From positions 2,914,001 through 2,978,000 of the forward strand of contig OY756144.1 of NCBI GenBank assembly GCA_963576785.1: DNA of 64,000 nt, given 5' to 3'. The translations under genes and the position numbers were made by a program. The stretch comes from Chlorophyllum brunneum (lineage: Eukaryota; Basidiomycota; Agaricomycetes; Agaricales; Agaricaceae). Every line of letters begins with the position of its first letter. Positions within the stretch are counted from its first letter, which is position 1. Positions 38,701 to 49,462 of this stretch are shown here, one piece after another. A model generated the notes under the pieces. That model was not told the DNA's origin, searched no databases, and saw only the letters and a program-made list of their open reading frames with translations.

Positions 38701-39234
38701 TTTTGGGGACGATCACCCAATCAGTACGTCGAGCGGTGATAGACTCCGCACTGTCATTAAGTATGAACACAAGGCATCAGAGCCTCTCGAAGAAACTGTG
38801 TGTTATTTTCTCATACTAAGGTGCTCCAGACCCGAAAAGATGGCCACTTAAATATGACAGATGGTACAAGGCTGCAAGCCGGCCAATCCGGCTCTTTGTC
38901 TTGTCCTCTTCTGTACTTCTGTAATACATTCGGTGTCAATCAGATTTCCCATATGACAGGCGTGGACAGCGGAAAGGGTTCACCGAATACTTGTTCCGAC
39001 TCGAGGCTACCGATATTTGTTGTGCGCCAGCTCAGCCGAGGAGGCCTGCCCTGTCACATTTCCGAGTGGAACGTCATCTAGTCCTAAGGTCATTTAGTCG
39101 GCATGAATCAAGATCAAGACATGACTGAGGCACATGATACAATCAATATCATACGTGCGATGGCTGCATTGGATGCTTTTTGAGGCAGACAGCATGCAAC
39201 AATTTCATGAGGCTGAAGGACTTGACTAGACGCA
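35764..39234. other. Gene-poor region, nothing supported
   Basis: About 3.5 kb without a gene I can support. Frames rarely exceed 80 codons. The longest (37263-37607 minus, 114 codons) shows no domain and no exon partners. I see no terminal repeats, poly(A) tract or recognisable transposon remnant. The stretch next to 35764 should hold the promoter of the complex I gene. Confidence 0.5.
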
Positions 39235-40059
39235 ATGACATATCAGCTCCGATGCTCCCAGGCACCGCAGGTGAGATTACTGACAGTCGGTTATCAACTG
39301 ATTAAGCGCTCCACCAAGGACAGTGAGTTTCCCATGGCCAAGATATTCCGAGATGTGAATTCAGCGCTTGTGAAAATTCCTTCACTTCAACAGCAGGAGC
39401 ACGCGTTGTTGGAGCAAGGATATTACAAGGGTTGGTTGAATGTGGTAAGAGATGGACATGAATTGGGAATCAACAGTATGCAGACGCGTCGGTGTCGCGT
39501 GCTAATTGGGCGAAACGCGACTTTGAGGGACAAGAAGCATCATCGACATCCGCCATCAAGATCAAAAGATCCAAAACTCCGGGCCTGGACGTGGCTTTCG
39601 AGTACCGACTGGATGATAGTCTACTCCAGATGGGATCCATACTCACCCACACCAAAAGGTAGGAGTGCAGCGAACGTTTTGGATAACAGACAATGATCTC
39701 ATGAGAAATTGCTCTCGCCCTTTGTGGAGGCTTGGAAATGACCTTAGCCACGTTTGTGCTTAGTGGGAGGAAAGTTTACTCACCCAATCAGTGGGCGCTC
39801 TGATCCTAGTTCTCAGATGGATCAACACGGAATCGGGAACTATCGTTTTGGCCCTACTGATGATGAGAGGAAGTACGTCCCTGCTGCGCTGTTTTGGTCG
39901 GCAAGGAGTACTGACAGGTTCATTGTAGTAGTGCATCCTTCTTCCGAGGTTGACTTGAGAGGGAAAATGACAATGGGGATGCAATCCAATACGAGAGAAA
40001 GCACCTTATTTGTGGAGGGTCTAGACTGGTCCCGCAAAGAAGACTATAAGCCGGGATGA
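39235..40059 (+). pseudogene. Uncharacterised protein gene, probably frame-broken
   Basis: Protein-like sequence that I do not recognise as a known domain. The first segment reads IKRSTKDSEFPMAKIFRDVN and LQQQEHALLEQGYYKGWLNV, ending ELGIN near 39473. The text that continues it sensibly, YADASVSRANWAKRDFEGQ to LQMGSILTHTK, lies in another frame and starts at the next bases, with no room for an intron. This suggests loss of one or two bases near 39474. Later pieces (about 39766-39900) also change frame. The composition is that of a soluble, charged protein. It could instead be a real gene with an unusual splice that I have missed. It sits alone in a gene-poor stretch. Confidence 0.4.
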
Positions 40060-40413
40060 TTGAACGGTTGCATTTAGATCGACATCGACACGCGAGGAGG
40101 TCAGGGTCCAGCTGTCCAAGTCCATGAATATATCCGTTTGTGACAGGACTTCTTCCCCTGTGTTCCTTGTGTGTTCCTGCAGGAGAACGATTACTCTTTC
40201 CAGCATCTCAGCACCAATCTTTCGTCCACACCAAGCATTCTATTCATCGCACAAGGTGGAATTGAATTATACAGATCGGAGGCGGGTAGCGCCCAAGCTC
40301 CACGCGTAACGTTCAGATACCCTTCTCATTTGTCACACATTCCTGAGCCTTGTTTCTAAACCATCATCTCCAAAATGCGATTATCCAATCCTCTCCACTG
40401 AGCCCTAGAACCC

Positions 40414-40420
40414 TATAAAA
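40414..40420 (+). promoter_or_regulatory. TATA box of the phosphatase gene
   Basis: TATAAAA, 114 bp before the start codon at 40534, with a CCAAT word 25 bp further upstream (40385-40389). Position and order fit a fungal core promoter. This is inference from sequence only. Confidence 0.45.
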
Positions 40421-40533
40421 CCCTCAATGGGTTCCAGAACATCCTCCAGGTCGCTGTTCCTACCCCTCTCCGGACCTGAGCTCCAGCTCCAATAGACTTT
40501 TCGAGTCTCCACCCGCCTTTACTCTTTTCCGCC

Positions 40534-41142
40534 ATGATTCGTTTCGACAACATGCCTCCCGAGGTCATGCAGGCCATGTGCACCCCAATGCACGAAGTGC
40601 TTTCTCCTACGCCCGTCCCAGGCCACCCCTCTACCGGATCCCTGTACATCGGCTCATTCGCAGCCGTTCAAGACAGGGATATGCTTCGTGAACATCGCAT
40701 AACACACCTCGTTCAGGTCCTTGATGTTCCGTGGCTACCCACAACGGAGAAAGACGGATTTAGTACGTACAAGATCACTATCGACGACGCGATCACCGTC
40801 GACATCCGACCACATCTTGAGGCGGCCTGCAACTACATCGACGCCACTCTCCGCTCAGGCAGGAACTGTCTCGTTCACTGTCAACAGGTGCGTCTTCCCT
40901 TTGTCTCTGTCTACAACCCGTTCCTGATCCTTCTGCCCTTGATCATTCAGGGTGTCTCGCGCAGTGCAGCGGTCGTCCTTGCGTACCTCATCCGCCATCG
41001 TGGCATGACTTTCGACAGTGCACACGCCTATTTGAAACGCAAGCGCGCCTGCATCAAACCCAATTCTGCCTTCGTCCAAGCCCTCCATGAATGGGAAGCT
41101 GCCTCTCGTCGCCCGTCCATCACCCGCCGTTTCACTACTTAG
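40534..41142 (+). CDS. Dual-specificity protein phosphatase
   Basis: A small cysteine-dependent phosphatase that should remove phosphate from Tyr and Ser/Thr of a partner protein, possibly a MAP kinase; the partner is unknown. After a short N-terminal lead, the fold begins at GSLYIGSFAAVQDRDMLREH. The P-loop signature is HCQQGVSRSA, with catalytic Cys and Arg in C-x5-R, followed by VVLAYLIRHRGMTFDSAHAY and the helix with RACIKPNSAF. A Glu-Lys-Asp / DDAITVDI segment is the likely general-acid region. One 63-nt intron (40888-40950) falls inside the signature, between HCQQ and GVSRS. It keeps the frame and has no stop, so the unspliced message stays open. The spliced protein is about 181 residues. 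Stop at 41140-41142. Confidence 0.88.
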   Translation: MIRFDNMPPEVMQAMCTPMHEVLSPTPVPGHPSTGSLYIGSFAAVQDRDMLREHRITHLVQVLDVPWLPTTEKDGFSTYKITIDDAITVDIRPHLEAACNYIDATLRSGRNCLVHCQQVRLPFVSVYNPFLILLPLIIQGVSRSAAVVLAYLIRHRGMTFDSAHAYLKRKRACIKPNSAFVQALHEWEAASRRPSITRRFTT

Positions 41143-42183
41143 CTCCACCCCACCGCGGACCGTCAGTCTTCTAGCCGAATGTGATGACGGTGAGTGGCTC
41201 CTCATCGCGCTTGCTCATATTTTGCCATTCTTCCTCGCTCCACCCTTGTGTACCTTTCCCTCTTTGCCGGGAATCTTGTCTGGATGTGGACCATCCTCGT
41301 ATGAAGCCGCTGCGGCTTCACTTCCTCTCCCACTTGATTAAGGTCCCCGGCCATACATAATTTCCTTTCCCACCCCAACATCTTGACACTCCCGAATGTT
41401 CTCCTTTTTCTTGGCGTGCTCTGTCATCCCTTGCCGGGGACGGCTCCCTCGTGGCTTTACCTTTGAATTCCACGCCCCTGTCATATAGGATACACGAACC
41501 CCATTCTATTCCTCACAACCCCATTTTTTCAGCAGCCTCCCACTTTTCCGGAATTTCAAACATCTGTCAGATGGACTGATTGTGACGTCACACACAGGTA
41601 CCGCCAACACAAACCTGCCCCTGCACACTATTTATTCCTTCCCTTGTTCCTCTCTCTCTCGGCCCCGAAGAAAAAAAAAACACAACCAGAATGACGAACA
41701 ACAAACTATTCGACTGGAAGTATTAACCATACTTATCGAACTGCCGAATAATTGTCCACTTCAGCTCGCTAATCGCTTTGCTCTACTCTTGCTCCGGTGT
41801 AATGATTCTTGAAGGGCCATCCATAAAAGCTTTTATATTTTCGAAGATACCCCATAGCATGGCTCCTATTAATAATCATTATTGTGTCTTCTTACCCTAT
41901 CCATTGTTACTGCTCTGTAGTTTTGCTCCGCCCTTCTTTGTTGATACCCAACTTCTTTATTCTGCTTCCTTGGACTACTGTTGTACCTTCTTTGATTTCC
42001 TCCTTTCTCTCCTTCCTGGGTAATTTGGGGTCGATACTGTCACGGACTATTTACGGCTTAATAAATTACATCCTGTTCCTCTGTCATTAGCCCGATTGAG
42101 CTAAGAGTGCCAAGCAGAGCTAAATATACACCTAAAAAGAGGGTCGTGTATTTGTAGGTCCCTGGTCCCTGGGCTACTTATGT
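41143..42183. other. Intergenic region between convergent genes
   Basis: About 1 kb, pyrimidine-rich in places, with no supported gene. It should hold the 3' untranslated regions of the phosphatase and the thaumatin-like gene. A homopurine run lies near 41666-41680. Confidence 0.55.
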
Positions 42184-43403
42184 TTACGGACAGAACGTCA
42201 ACGTAAAATCTGATTTCAACCCCGAGTCACAAGTCCACAACGCGGTCCCACTCGATTCATCATAAGCATATGCATACGAATCCTTACACGCGCCTTCTAT
42301 ACATTCAAAAAAAAGAGACAAAAAGGAAATGTCAAAAAGGTCAGCCACAATGCCCTTTTTTGCAAATGAATTTAAGCCGATGATCGGCTGAAAACTTACT
42401 GAAGTAATCATAGAACTGGACTCCACTTGGTGGGCATTTATCTGGTGTGCTGTGACTTCCACTACAGCAATTCTGCGAATCGGCTTGATTGCCATCGAGA
42501 TTGGCGAAACAAGCGCTTTTGCACCCTTTGGTTTGTCCATCGGAACCTTTAGGACCGGAGATTTCAGGAGGACCTTAGGACAGATTTCAAAAAAAAAAAA
42601 AAAAAAAGAACTTCTATTAGTATGTCAACTCCGCGGGAGTGTGAGAGAGAGAAGTTATGACGTACAGTTTGTGTTGAGGTTTATTGGACATGAGGCTGGA
42701 TGGCACGATGTGGTTGGTTTGATTTCCATTGGGAGATTGAATCCGTCTACGAGGGATACTTGTTATTGTGGTGTGGTATGTTAGTAATAGTAGTAAGGAT
42801 TGGAATGGGAAGGGTCGTAAGTACCATCGTAGAAATCTCGGTTCCCGTCACCCTCGAGTGTCCACTCGGCTAATGTAACAGGAGGAACGCCCTAAGCAGA
42901 ATTAACATGTGGGATGTACGTGTGGTTCAGCAGAGAACATACAGTTCCAGTGTGTGGGTCACATTCGAGACCACCATTACATCCTCCTGTTATACACGAA
43001 TTGGGACCTGGATTCGTGTCGAATTTACAGTCCGCTCTTCCCTGTTGGATAGGTCATGTTAGAGGGTAATTCAGTCATAAATGAGGGAGAGAGCGTACCC
43101 AGATACGACCAGATTTCCAGTTATCCGGAACTGGGAAAGTCATAATATTCCCCGCTGGTGCTTCCCATCCGCGAACATGTTTCGGAGCGGTATTACCAGC
43201 CACATTCAAGTCTGTGTACATCCCGGGCCTGAAGATACACACAAAGCTTGAGTTTCCAAAATCTTGTATATATAGCGGATATATACTAACCAGATTGTGA
43301 AAGCACAGTTATTCTTCACTGTGAATGTCCGATCTGAGAAAACACCCAAAGGGATTATGAGAACCACAATGAGTGTAGCTGAAATGACGGAAGTGGGCTT
43401 CAT
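42184..43403 (-). CDS. Thaumatin-like protein, secreted
   Basis: A cysteine-rich secreted beta-sandwich protein. Fungal members often bind or cut beta-1,3-glucan and act in cell-wall remodelling. The N-terminus MKPTSVISATLIVVLIIPLG is a signal peptide, and the mature protein should start near SDRTFTVKNNCAFTIWPGMY. Recognised segments, in order, are GWEAPAGNIMTFPVPDNWKS, GRIWGRADCKFD, GGCNGGLECDPHTGTGVPPV, LAEWTLEG, DFYD, then KGCKSACFANLDGNQ, NCCSGSHSTPDKCPPSGV and, in the last exon, DSYAYAYDESSGTALWTCDS to the end LTFCP. Several short introns, one with an 18-A tract (42589-42606), separate them. The many cysteines fit the family's disulfide pattern. A TATTTAA word lies about 105 bp upstream of the start (43507-43513). 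The gene appears intact. Confidence 0.9.
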
Positions 43404-44245
43404 TGTGTCTTTTGCAGATCAACTGCTTTGGGGAAAGGGTGTTGGGGGGGAGGAAGGGTGGCGAGTGCGCTGCACTTGGGGGGTACTGGAATGCATAGAT
43501 TGCGAGTTAAATATGCTTTGCGTTCGGGGTTGTAGGAATGATGGAATCCAAAGGTTACTTGTATACTCGTCTTTTGGGAGTTACTACAGTCGTCATGGGT
43601 GGACAGAACGAAAATACTCTAGCTTGATTTTTGGATTTGTTCGCGTAGTGAGAATGTACGGTGCTAACGAGGGGGTGCCGCCGGTAGCTAGCGATCAAAT
43701 TTAAACAGTCCGAATAGAGTTGCCGGGGATGGAGAAGAGTTGATAACCAAGAAACGGATAGTTTGATAGCTATGAAGTGTATCAAAGTGAAGACGTTGTG
43801 GAGTGATATGCCTTGTTTTTGATGATGGATGTCTGTTGTTCGGATACTTAGCGACCACAATGCGTTACATAGGCGTTGATTTGAGTTACCAAGGCGCTTA
43901 TAAGTTTAGAAATACGTCATATGTTTTCCACGTGAAAGAGGTTTTCGTCGTCAACCTCTCCTAACAACAACCATTATACCTTTCCGCTCACTCATTACTT
44001 ATGTCCGGTGCTTTTCAAGCAAAGACTTACTGCTTCACATTCAGCTCCTAATATATGAACATTGTTCCAATTATAGAATCCTCAGACTCTCGATCGCCAG
44101 TCCTCCGTCCTGAAACCTTTCTAATTCAATAAAATTCGACTTGATCCGTATTGCGTATCCCACTCCACGGTAGGAGACTGAACACAGCTCCCAGAGACGG
44201 TCCAGCGGGACGTGCAGAGAGAACTTGGGAAACTTGTTGGGTTTT
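43404..44245. other. Divergent intergenic region
   Basis: About 840 bp between the divergent thaumatin-like and TOK channel genes, expected to hold both promoters. No gene is supported. The part next to 44246 shows weak similarity in translation to the N-terminal extension of the second TOK gene, but with an in-frame stop. Confidence 0.5.
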
Positions 44246-46331
44246 ATGCCGAGTAGACGCAGCACGTCTCAATCCGAGGAGAAGCCCGAGGGCATTGATA
44301 AAGAAGATGAATTAGGGTATTATCAGCCTACGTGAGTCAAATTTATCTTCGTAGAATGTATCTAATTAGAATTTTGGCAGGTTCTGGTGGTTCGCATCGG
44401 TTGTGTTTCCTCTCATTGCTGGTACATTCGGCCCAATAGCGAATTTATTCTCCATCTGCGCCGTTAGTCAGTCTTGGCTTGTATCAAAACCCAGCGGTAC
44501 TCGAATCAGCGATCCAGGATGGTGCGTTCACCTCTCTCCCTCAGTACTAACTTCAACTTAAATTAATTAGGCTACTCGCACTGAATATACTCTCCCTCGT
44601 TGCTGCGATTCTCGCAAACTTCTTCCTCCTTTTCAACTTCGCTAAACGCATTCCCTACACCATCGCACAACCACTGACAATCCTCTTCTGGTACCTCTCC
44701 ACCATCCTCCTTCTCATCCCAATCATCATCACTCACACCACCCTTCTACACCACCACTCGTCCTACGCCCTTTCCCAGTCATACTATTACGGTTTCATAT
44801 CCACCATTCTATACTTTACCATCTCCACTCTTCTCCTCTTCAACCTCCTCGGTTCATACGTCTTCCACGCCTATCCACCTTCTTTTGCCCAATTATCCAC
44901 ACCACAACGAACGCTCATGCTCCAAACAATATTCTTTTCAGCCTACCTCGCTCTCGGCGCAGGCATATTCTCATCAATCGAGCACTGGAATTTTGTTGAC
45001 GGGCTATATTGGGCAGATTATACGCTACTAACTATAGGCCTCGGATCGGACTTCCCAGTGCAAAAGACGTCAGGAAGGATGATATTGATACCGTATGCGA
45101 CAGTGGGGATTGTGATTATCGGGTTGATCGTCAATTCTGTTAGGAAACTTGTTATTGAACGTGCGGGAGAGAGGATTATGGAAAGGAGATTGGAGAAGGA
45201 GAGGAGGAAGTGGATGGGTGTTGTCGAATGTTTGAGGGATGGGAGAGAGGATGAGGCTAGGAAGGTTTTGAGTAAGTTTACGAAGGCGAGAAAGAGACTT
45301 GCGAGCGAAGAGGAGGAAGAAGAGAAGGAGGAGGGTGAGCATAGGTTGTGGAGGAGGAGGGAATTTGAGTTGATGAGGTATATTGAACAGAGTGCGACCA
45401 GAACCGAAGGCTACATCGCTCTCGCTTTCTCTTTGTTCTTCTTCGCATTCGTGTGGGTCGGAGGATCACTTGTATTCTGGGCATGCGAATTCAATGTACG
45501 TTCTCTCTGTGCATACACTTCATTCACCTAGCTTATATATTATCACAGGCCGCTTCATGGACTTACACCGAATCACTCTACTTCACCTTTACATCCATAG
45601 CAACAATCGGATACGGTGATTTCTATCCAACAACCTCTGCTACCAGACCCTTTTTCGTCATTTGGAGTTTGATAGCGGTGCCGAGTGTGACGGTGCTAAT
45701 TGCGATCATGGGAGAGACTGTTGTGAAGGAAGTGGAGAGTGCGGTGGAGTGGGTGGGTAGGAGGAGTTTGTTACCTGAGAAGCCTGTTGTTGTTGTGGAT
45801 GAGAAGAGGAAAGAAGAAGAGGCCGCGAAACCATCCACGATCGTGTTGCCTACATTGGAGGTACCTAGATCACCAAGACCACCGTCGTCTCGCACACCAC
45901 CAGCAGAAGAAACAACAACACAAGCGGAAACGCAAAGGGAACTACTATCAATCAGACTCTCGAAAGAAATAACAAAAGTTGCGGAAGACGTTTTGATGAG
46001 ACCATTGCTGAAGTATAGTTGGCACGAATGGGTAAAATGGTTAACAATGATGGATGAAACCGGGGATATGTTGGGTGTGCATCGGGATGGCGATGAGGGG
46101 GATGCTACTACCCATTCTTCCAGTACCGGTGCTAGTACTATGAGTGGCCATGCCCGACAAAGCGGACAAGAGGGAAGAAAAACTGCGGTCGAGATATGGA
46201 AATGGACATGGTTGGATGATTCTGGACCATTGTTTAGTCCAGAAACGGAGACGCAGTGGGTTTTGAATAGACTTTGTAGGTTGTTTGAAAGGGCTGTTGA
46301 GAAGGAGATTGTCGAGCGGGATCGACGGTGA
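44246..46331 (+). CDS. TOK-type two-pore outward-rectifier potassium channel, copy A
   Basis: A fungal plasma-membrane K+ channel with eight membrane helices and two pore loops. The start MPSRRSTSQSEEKPEG is the first in-frame ATG after a stop. Helix one begins FWWFASVVFPLIAG. The first pore filter is TLLTIGLGSDFP (near 45022-45058) and the second is TSIATIGYGDFYP (near 45591-45630). Between the pores lies a long charged cytoplasmic loop with ERRLEKERRKW and a Glu-rich run. Introns lie near 44333-44380, 44523-44569 and 45495-45549. The C-terminal tail is acidic and ends KEIVERDRR. It is strongly similar to copy B at 51082-53299, including 65 identical bases near the 3' end (46213-46277). Both filters keep TIGxG, so conduction of K+ is expected. 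Confidence 0.9.
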
Positions 46332-46764
46332 AAGTTGGTAGTGAGGGATATATTTATGGGATATCATATTTCATTTAGTAAGTTTATTTGCTCTGATGTT
46401 CGATAACCTCTTAATCTCTCCATGTTTTCAGGCCATAATCTTTCAGGGATCAGTGCTACCCTATATGTTGTTCCGTTCCCTTATGGAGCGTCTTTGGTTG
46501 GAATACCTTCCAAATTGTAACTGCGAGAACTTGGCTTCGCGTACGTCGGGTACTGCATCGGATTATATACAGGACAGAAAGGAAGACGTTCAGGGCAAGT
46601 AAGATATCTTCCGACTGATCATTTTCCCACGTTACTCTGTGTACTATTCATATCAACCATCGTGAGTGCACGGCTGAGAGTTCTTTTACTATAGTGGGTC
46701 TTGATATATGTTTTAAGAACATTTCTGACATATACGCAAGGGCATATGACCAGCATTGGGCGGG
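46332..46764. other. Intergenic region upstream of the hydrolase
   Basis: About 430 bp holding the TOK-A 3' end and the hydrolase upstream region. The ORF at 46396-46602 shows nothing recognisable. Confidence 0.5.
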
Positions 46765-46770
46765 TATATA
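46765..46770 (+). promoter_or_regulatory. TATA box of the alpha/beta hydrolase gene
   Basis: TATATA in the context GGGTATATAACC, 43 bp before the ATG at 46808. If used, it would give a very short leader of roughly 10 to 15 nt. Confidence 0.45.
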
Positions 46771-46807
46771 ACCGGCACTCAGACTGCTCAAATGCACATC
46801 AGCCACC

Positions 46808-47947
46808 ATGTCTACTCCCCACGCATCGTCGCACAAACCCATCGAGTTGGTCTACAAAGAAGTAGAAGGGTTATCCATTGTGATGGATGTATACATACCT
46901 GAGAAAGCAACTAAGGAGGAACCGGCACCCGTGCTATTGTGGTGGCATGGTAAGTGGCCATGCTCGCAGGGATGTATGGACGCTAACGTCGTCGTCACAG
47001 GCGGTGGTCTTTTGCAGGTAGGGTATATACCTCCATCGCTATAAAATATTACAACGATCTCATGTTCTTTAGGGAACTCGTAAAGGTGATTGAAGTGTCG
47101 TAAATCCATCCCGCATGCTAAACTTTCCTACCAGCCATAGCCCCCCACATGCTCCGTGCGCCTGAAAAACACAACCTCTGCGTTATCTCGGTGGACTATC
47201 GCCTCGCTCCACAAACAAGGATCCCGGGGATTCTTTCTGATTGTAAATCGGCAATCGACTATTTACGCACAGGAGAATTTGCAAAGGCAACGGGAAATCG
47301 GGTTGATTCATCCAAACTCTTTGTAAGTGGAAGTTCGGCGGGTGGATGGTTGGCGTTGTTAGCAGGGACTGGGATAGGATATGAAGCAAGTGAAGTGGAA
47401 CCGCCAAAGGGGATCACTGGTATTATCGCCATATACCCAATCACAGACCTCCTGGACCAGTTCTGGACCACAAAGCAACAGCCCGTCGGCTATTTCGGTC
47501 GAATTATTGACGATTCAGAGATGGCGACGTTCGTGGACCCGAACTCTGAGAAAACGAGTTTTTCAGAAGTGACAGCCAAGCGAAGCATGTTCTACACATA
47601 TATGTTGCAGGAGTGAGTTTAAGCCATGGGGTGGTGACACCTGGCTGATTATGCACAGAGCAATTTTGGCGGAGCTTCTTCTCGGCGGGACTGGAATCGG
47701 ACCAATCGAATACAGCATTGCGCAGAACATTCGAACTCGTAGGTTCCCAACACCTCCAACTTATATCATCACTGGCAACGCCGACACGAAAGTGCGGCAT
47801 CAGCAGTCTCTCGACGTCGTAGGAGCGTACAAGGACATTAATGCCGACGTCGAGTACCACGAGCTTGACGGTGTTGACCACAGGTACGATGACGACCCGA
47901 AAGAGGAGATGGAAAGTTTGTATTGGTTTGTCAAAAACATATTGTGA
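46808..47947 (+). CDS. Alpha/beta hydrolase (hormone-sensitive-lipase-like fold, PF07859 type)
   Basis: A serine esterase or related hydrolase of about 320 residues, with no signal peptide, probably cytosolic. The oxyanion-hole motif HGGG is made by joining exons: WWHG ends at a GTAAGT donor near 46951, and the next exon opens GGLLQ. The nucleophile elbow is GSSAGGW (near 47329-47349). The catalytic Asp is likely in ITGNADTKV (near 47767-47793), and the His in DGVDHRYDDDP (near 47869-47901). DYRLAPQTRIPGILSDCKSA after the oxyanion hole is typical of the family. Four introns are needed (about 46951-47000, 47018-47071, 47085-47133, 47613-47658). Natural substrate unknown. The gene lies between two paralogous TOK genes without any obvious functional link. 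Confidence 0.85.
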
Positions 47948-48072
47948 CGTCACGTGGACTAACCAATAATTGCGCCATCGTCGATGATTGTTGCTCATGG
48001 CCCCTTACAAACGAGAGTCGTATAGAGTACCAGTATGCTTCTAGTAGACCTGCTTCTAACCTTTGACACACC

Positions 48073-48957
48073 ATGGAGCGCTGCCCACCCGAGTTACACT
48101 CCTATATCTGCAGTTTAGCTTGCACAGACGACGGATATACAGCAGGCTCATTATCCCTTACTTCGAAATATTTCGCCCAGGTTACCCGTCCCTATCTCTA
48201 CCAGTCCCTGTGCGTCAGCGAACCCTCCCGGGTTCACGCCCTAGCCCAAAAACTACAAAATATACCAGCGCACCAGTGCCGAATTCGTCACCTTTTCATT
48301 TCCGATACCTCTGGCGATAGAGATGTCTTTAGCTCAATCACCTCCCTTCTCTCGCTCGCGGCCCCCACACTCGAAACCTTGGCGCTTGTGGCATCTTCAC
48401 CTCTTAGCAGTACATCCCTCATTGCACGGCTCTTCCGCACATATTTCCCGCGCCTGTACGAGCTCACGATCTCCGGGCATTATCCATTCCCTTCCTCGCC
48501 AGCATGTTTCCCCTCTCTCGAGCGCCTACATTTATTGGGTAACCGGAACCCACACGGTCTTCTAAACCTGGGGTCGCTTGGTTCTTCGATGCCCACGCTG
48601 ACACATCTTCGAGTATCGGGGTTGAGCCTCGCTGTGTCATTCTCGCAAGAGTTACAAGAGGCCTATACTCCATCCGACGACGAAGAAAACTGTATATTCT
48701 CAGCGACGCTTCCACCAAAACTGGTGCAGCTGGTGGTGCAATGCGGTCCGGAGCCGTCCTCCACTCGGCCTGGTATGGCATTACGCTTAAAAGACCAGAC
48801 TATGGTCAAGAATTTGAAGTGTCTCGAGGAGCGAATGAATAAGGAGAATCATCGGACACAACTCTCGTTATTGCCGAGAAGTTTGACAGATATTTCATTT
48901 GATGATATCCGAGCACACTGGGTGGATCGATTACGAGGTAAAGATGGATGTTGGTGA
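48073..48957 (+). CDS. F-box-like protein, single exon
   Basis: A protein of 294 residues, intronless, beginning MERCPPELHSYICSLACTDD, which fits the short N-terminal F-box-like motif of a large agaricomycete family. The rest is leucine-rich with repeated short strands such as PTLETLALVASSPLSS, FPRLYELTISG and MPTLTHLRVSGLSL, resembling degenerate leucine-rich repeats. If the F-box is functional, it would serve as a substrate adaptor of an SCF ubiquitin ligase. Alternatively it is one of many expanded, fast-evolving F-box-like genes with no known partner. A weak acidic patch lies near residue 200. The frame is intact. Confidence 0.75.
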   Translation: MERCPPELHSYICSLACTDDGYTAGSLSLTSKYFAQVTRPYLYQSLCVSEPSRVHALAQKLQNIPAHQCRIRHLFISDTSGDRDVFSSITSLLSLAAPTLETLALVASSPLSSTSLIARLFRTYFPRLYELTISGHYPFPSSPACFPSLERLHLLGNRNPHGLLNLGSLGSSMPTLTHLRVSGLSLAVSFSQELQEAYTPSDDEENCIFSATLPPKLVQLVVQCGPEPSSTRPGMALRLKDQTMVKNLKCLEERMNKENHRTQLSLLPRSLTDISFDDIRAHWVDRLRGKDGCW

Positions 48958-49462
48958 TGCAGCGTAGAATGAGTGTACAGAATTGTCCTAGATATTAGTA
49001 TATACCCACAGCAAAAATTCAAAACATAGAAAATGTTCCAGAAGGAGTGTGATGGATGGGGAGCGGGAGAAAGGGTAGTCAACTTGGTCATCGCGTCGAA
49101 GGGTACTCTCTTGGTATGGCTGATGGTCGTCGTCGGGTTGAGAAGGGGATGATGAATTTAGCAAAGACGTTGTCATACGTTGATGCGGGCCTGGCAGTTC
49201 GTTTGGCCTCTGTTGATGATCGTGAATTGGTGCCGGGGACGAACTTGACCTCGAATGTTGAGATGACGGTGTACTATTGAGGCGATTCTACCGCGGCCGT
49301 ACGCCAGTGACAAAGGTATCATCGTTCCAATCTTCACCGAGTTCATAAGTTTGATCTGAGATGCTTTGTGTCCTCAACGAATAGCTCGCCTGATGCTTCT
49401 TTCTGATGCACGCCTCATACCAGCCGCATGGCTCGGAGAATATATCTCACTCGGCATACCCG
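48958..49462. other. Region downstream of the protease pseudogene
   Basis: About 500 bp. On the minus strand part of it reads as a Ser/Pro/Gln-rich low-complexity stretch (about 48990-49265) that could be the former cytoplasmic tail of the protease pseudogene to its right, but stops separate them. No independent gene is supported. Confidence 0.4.
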
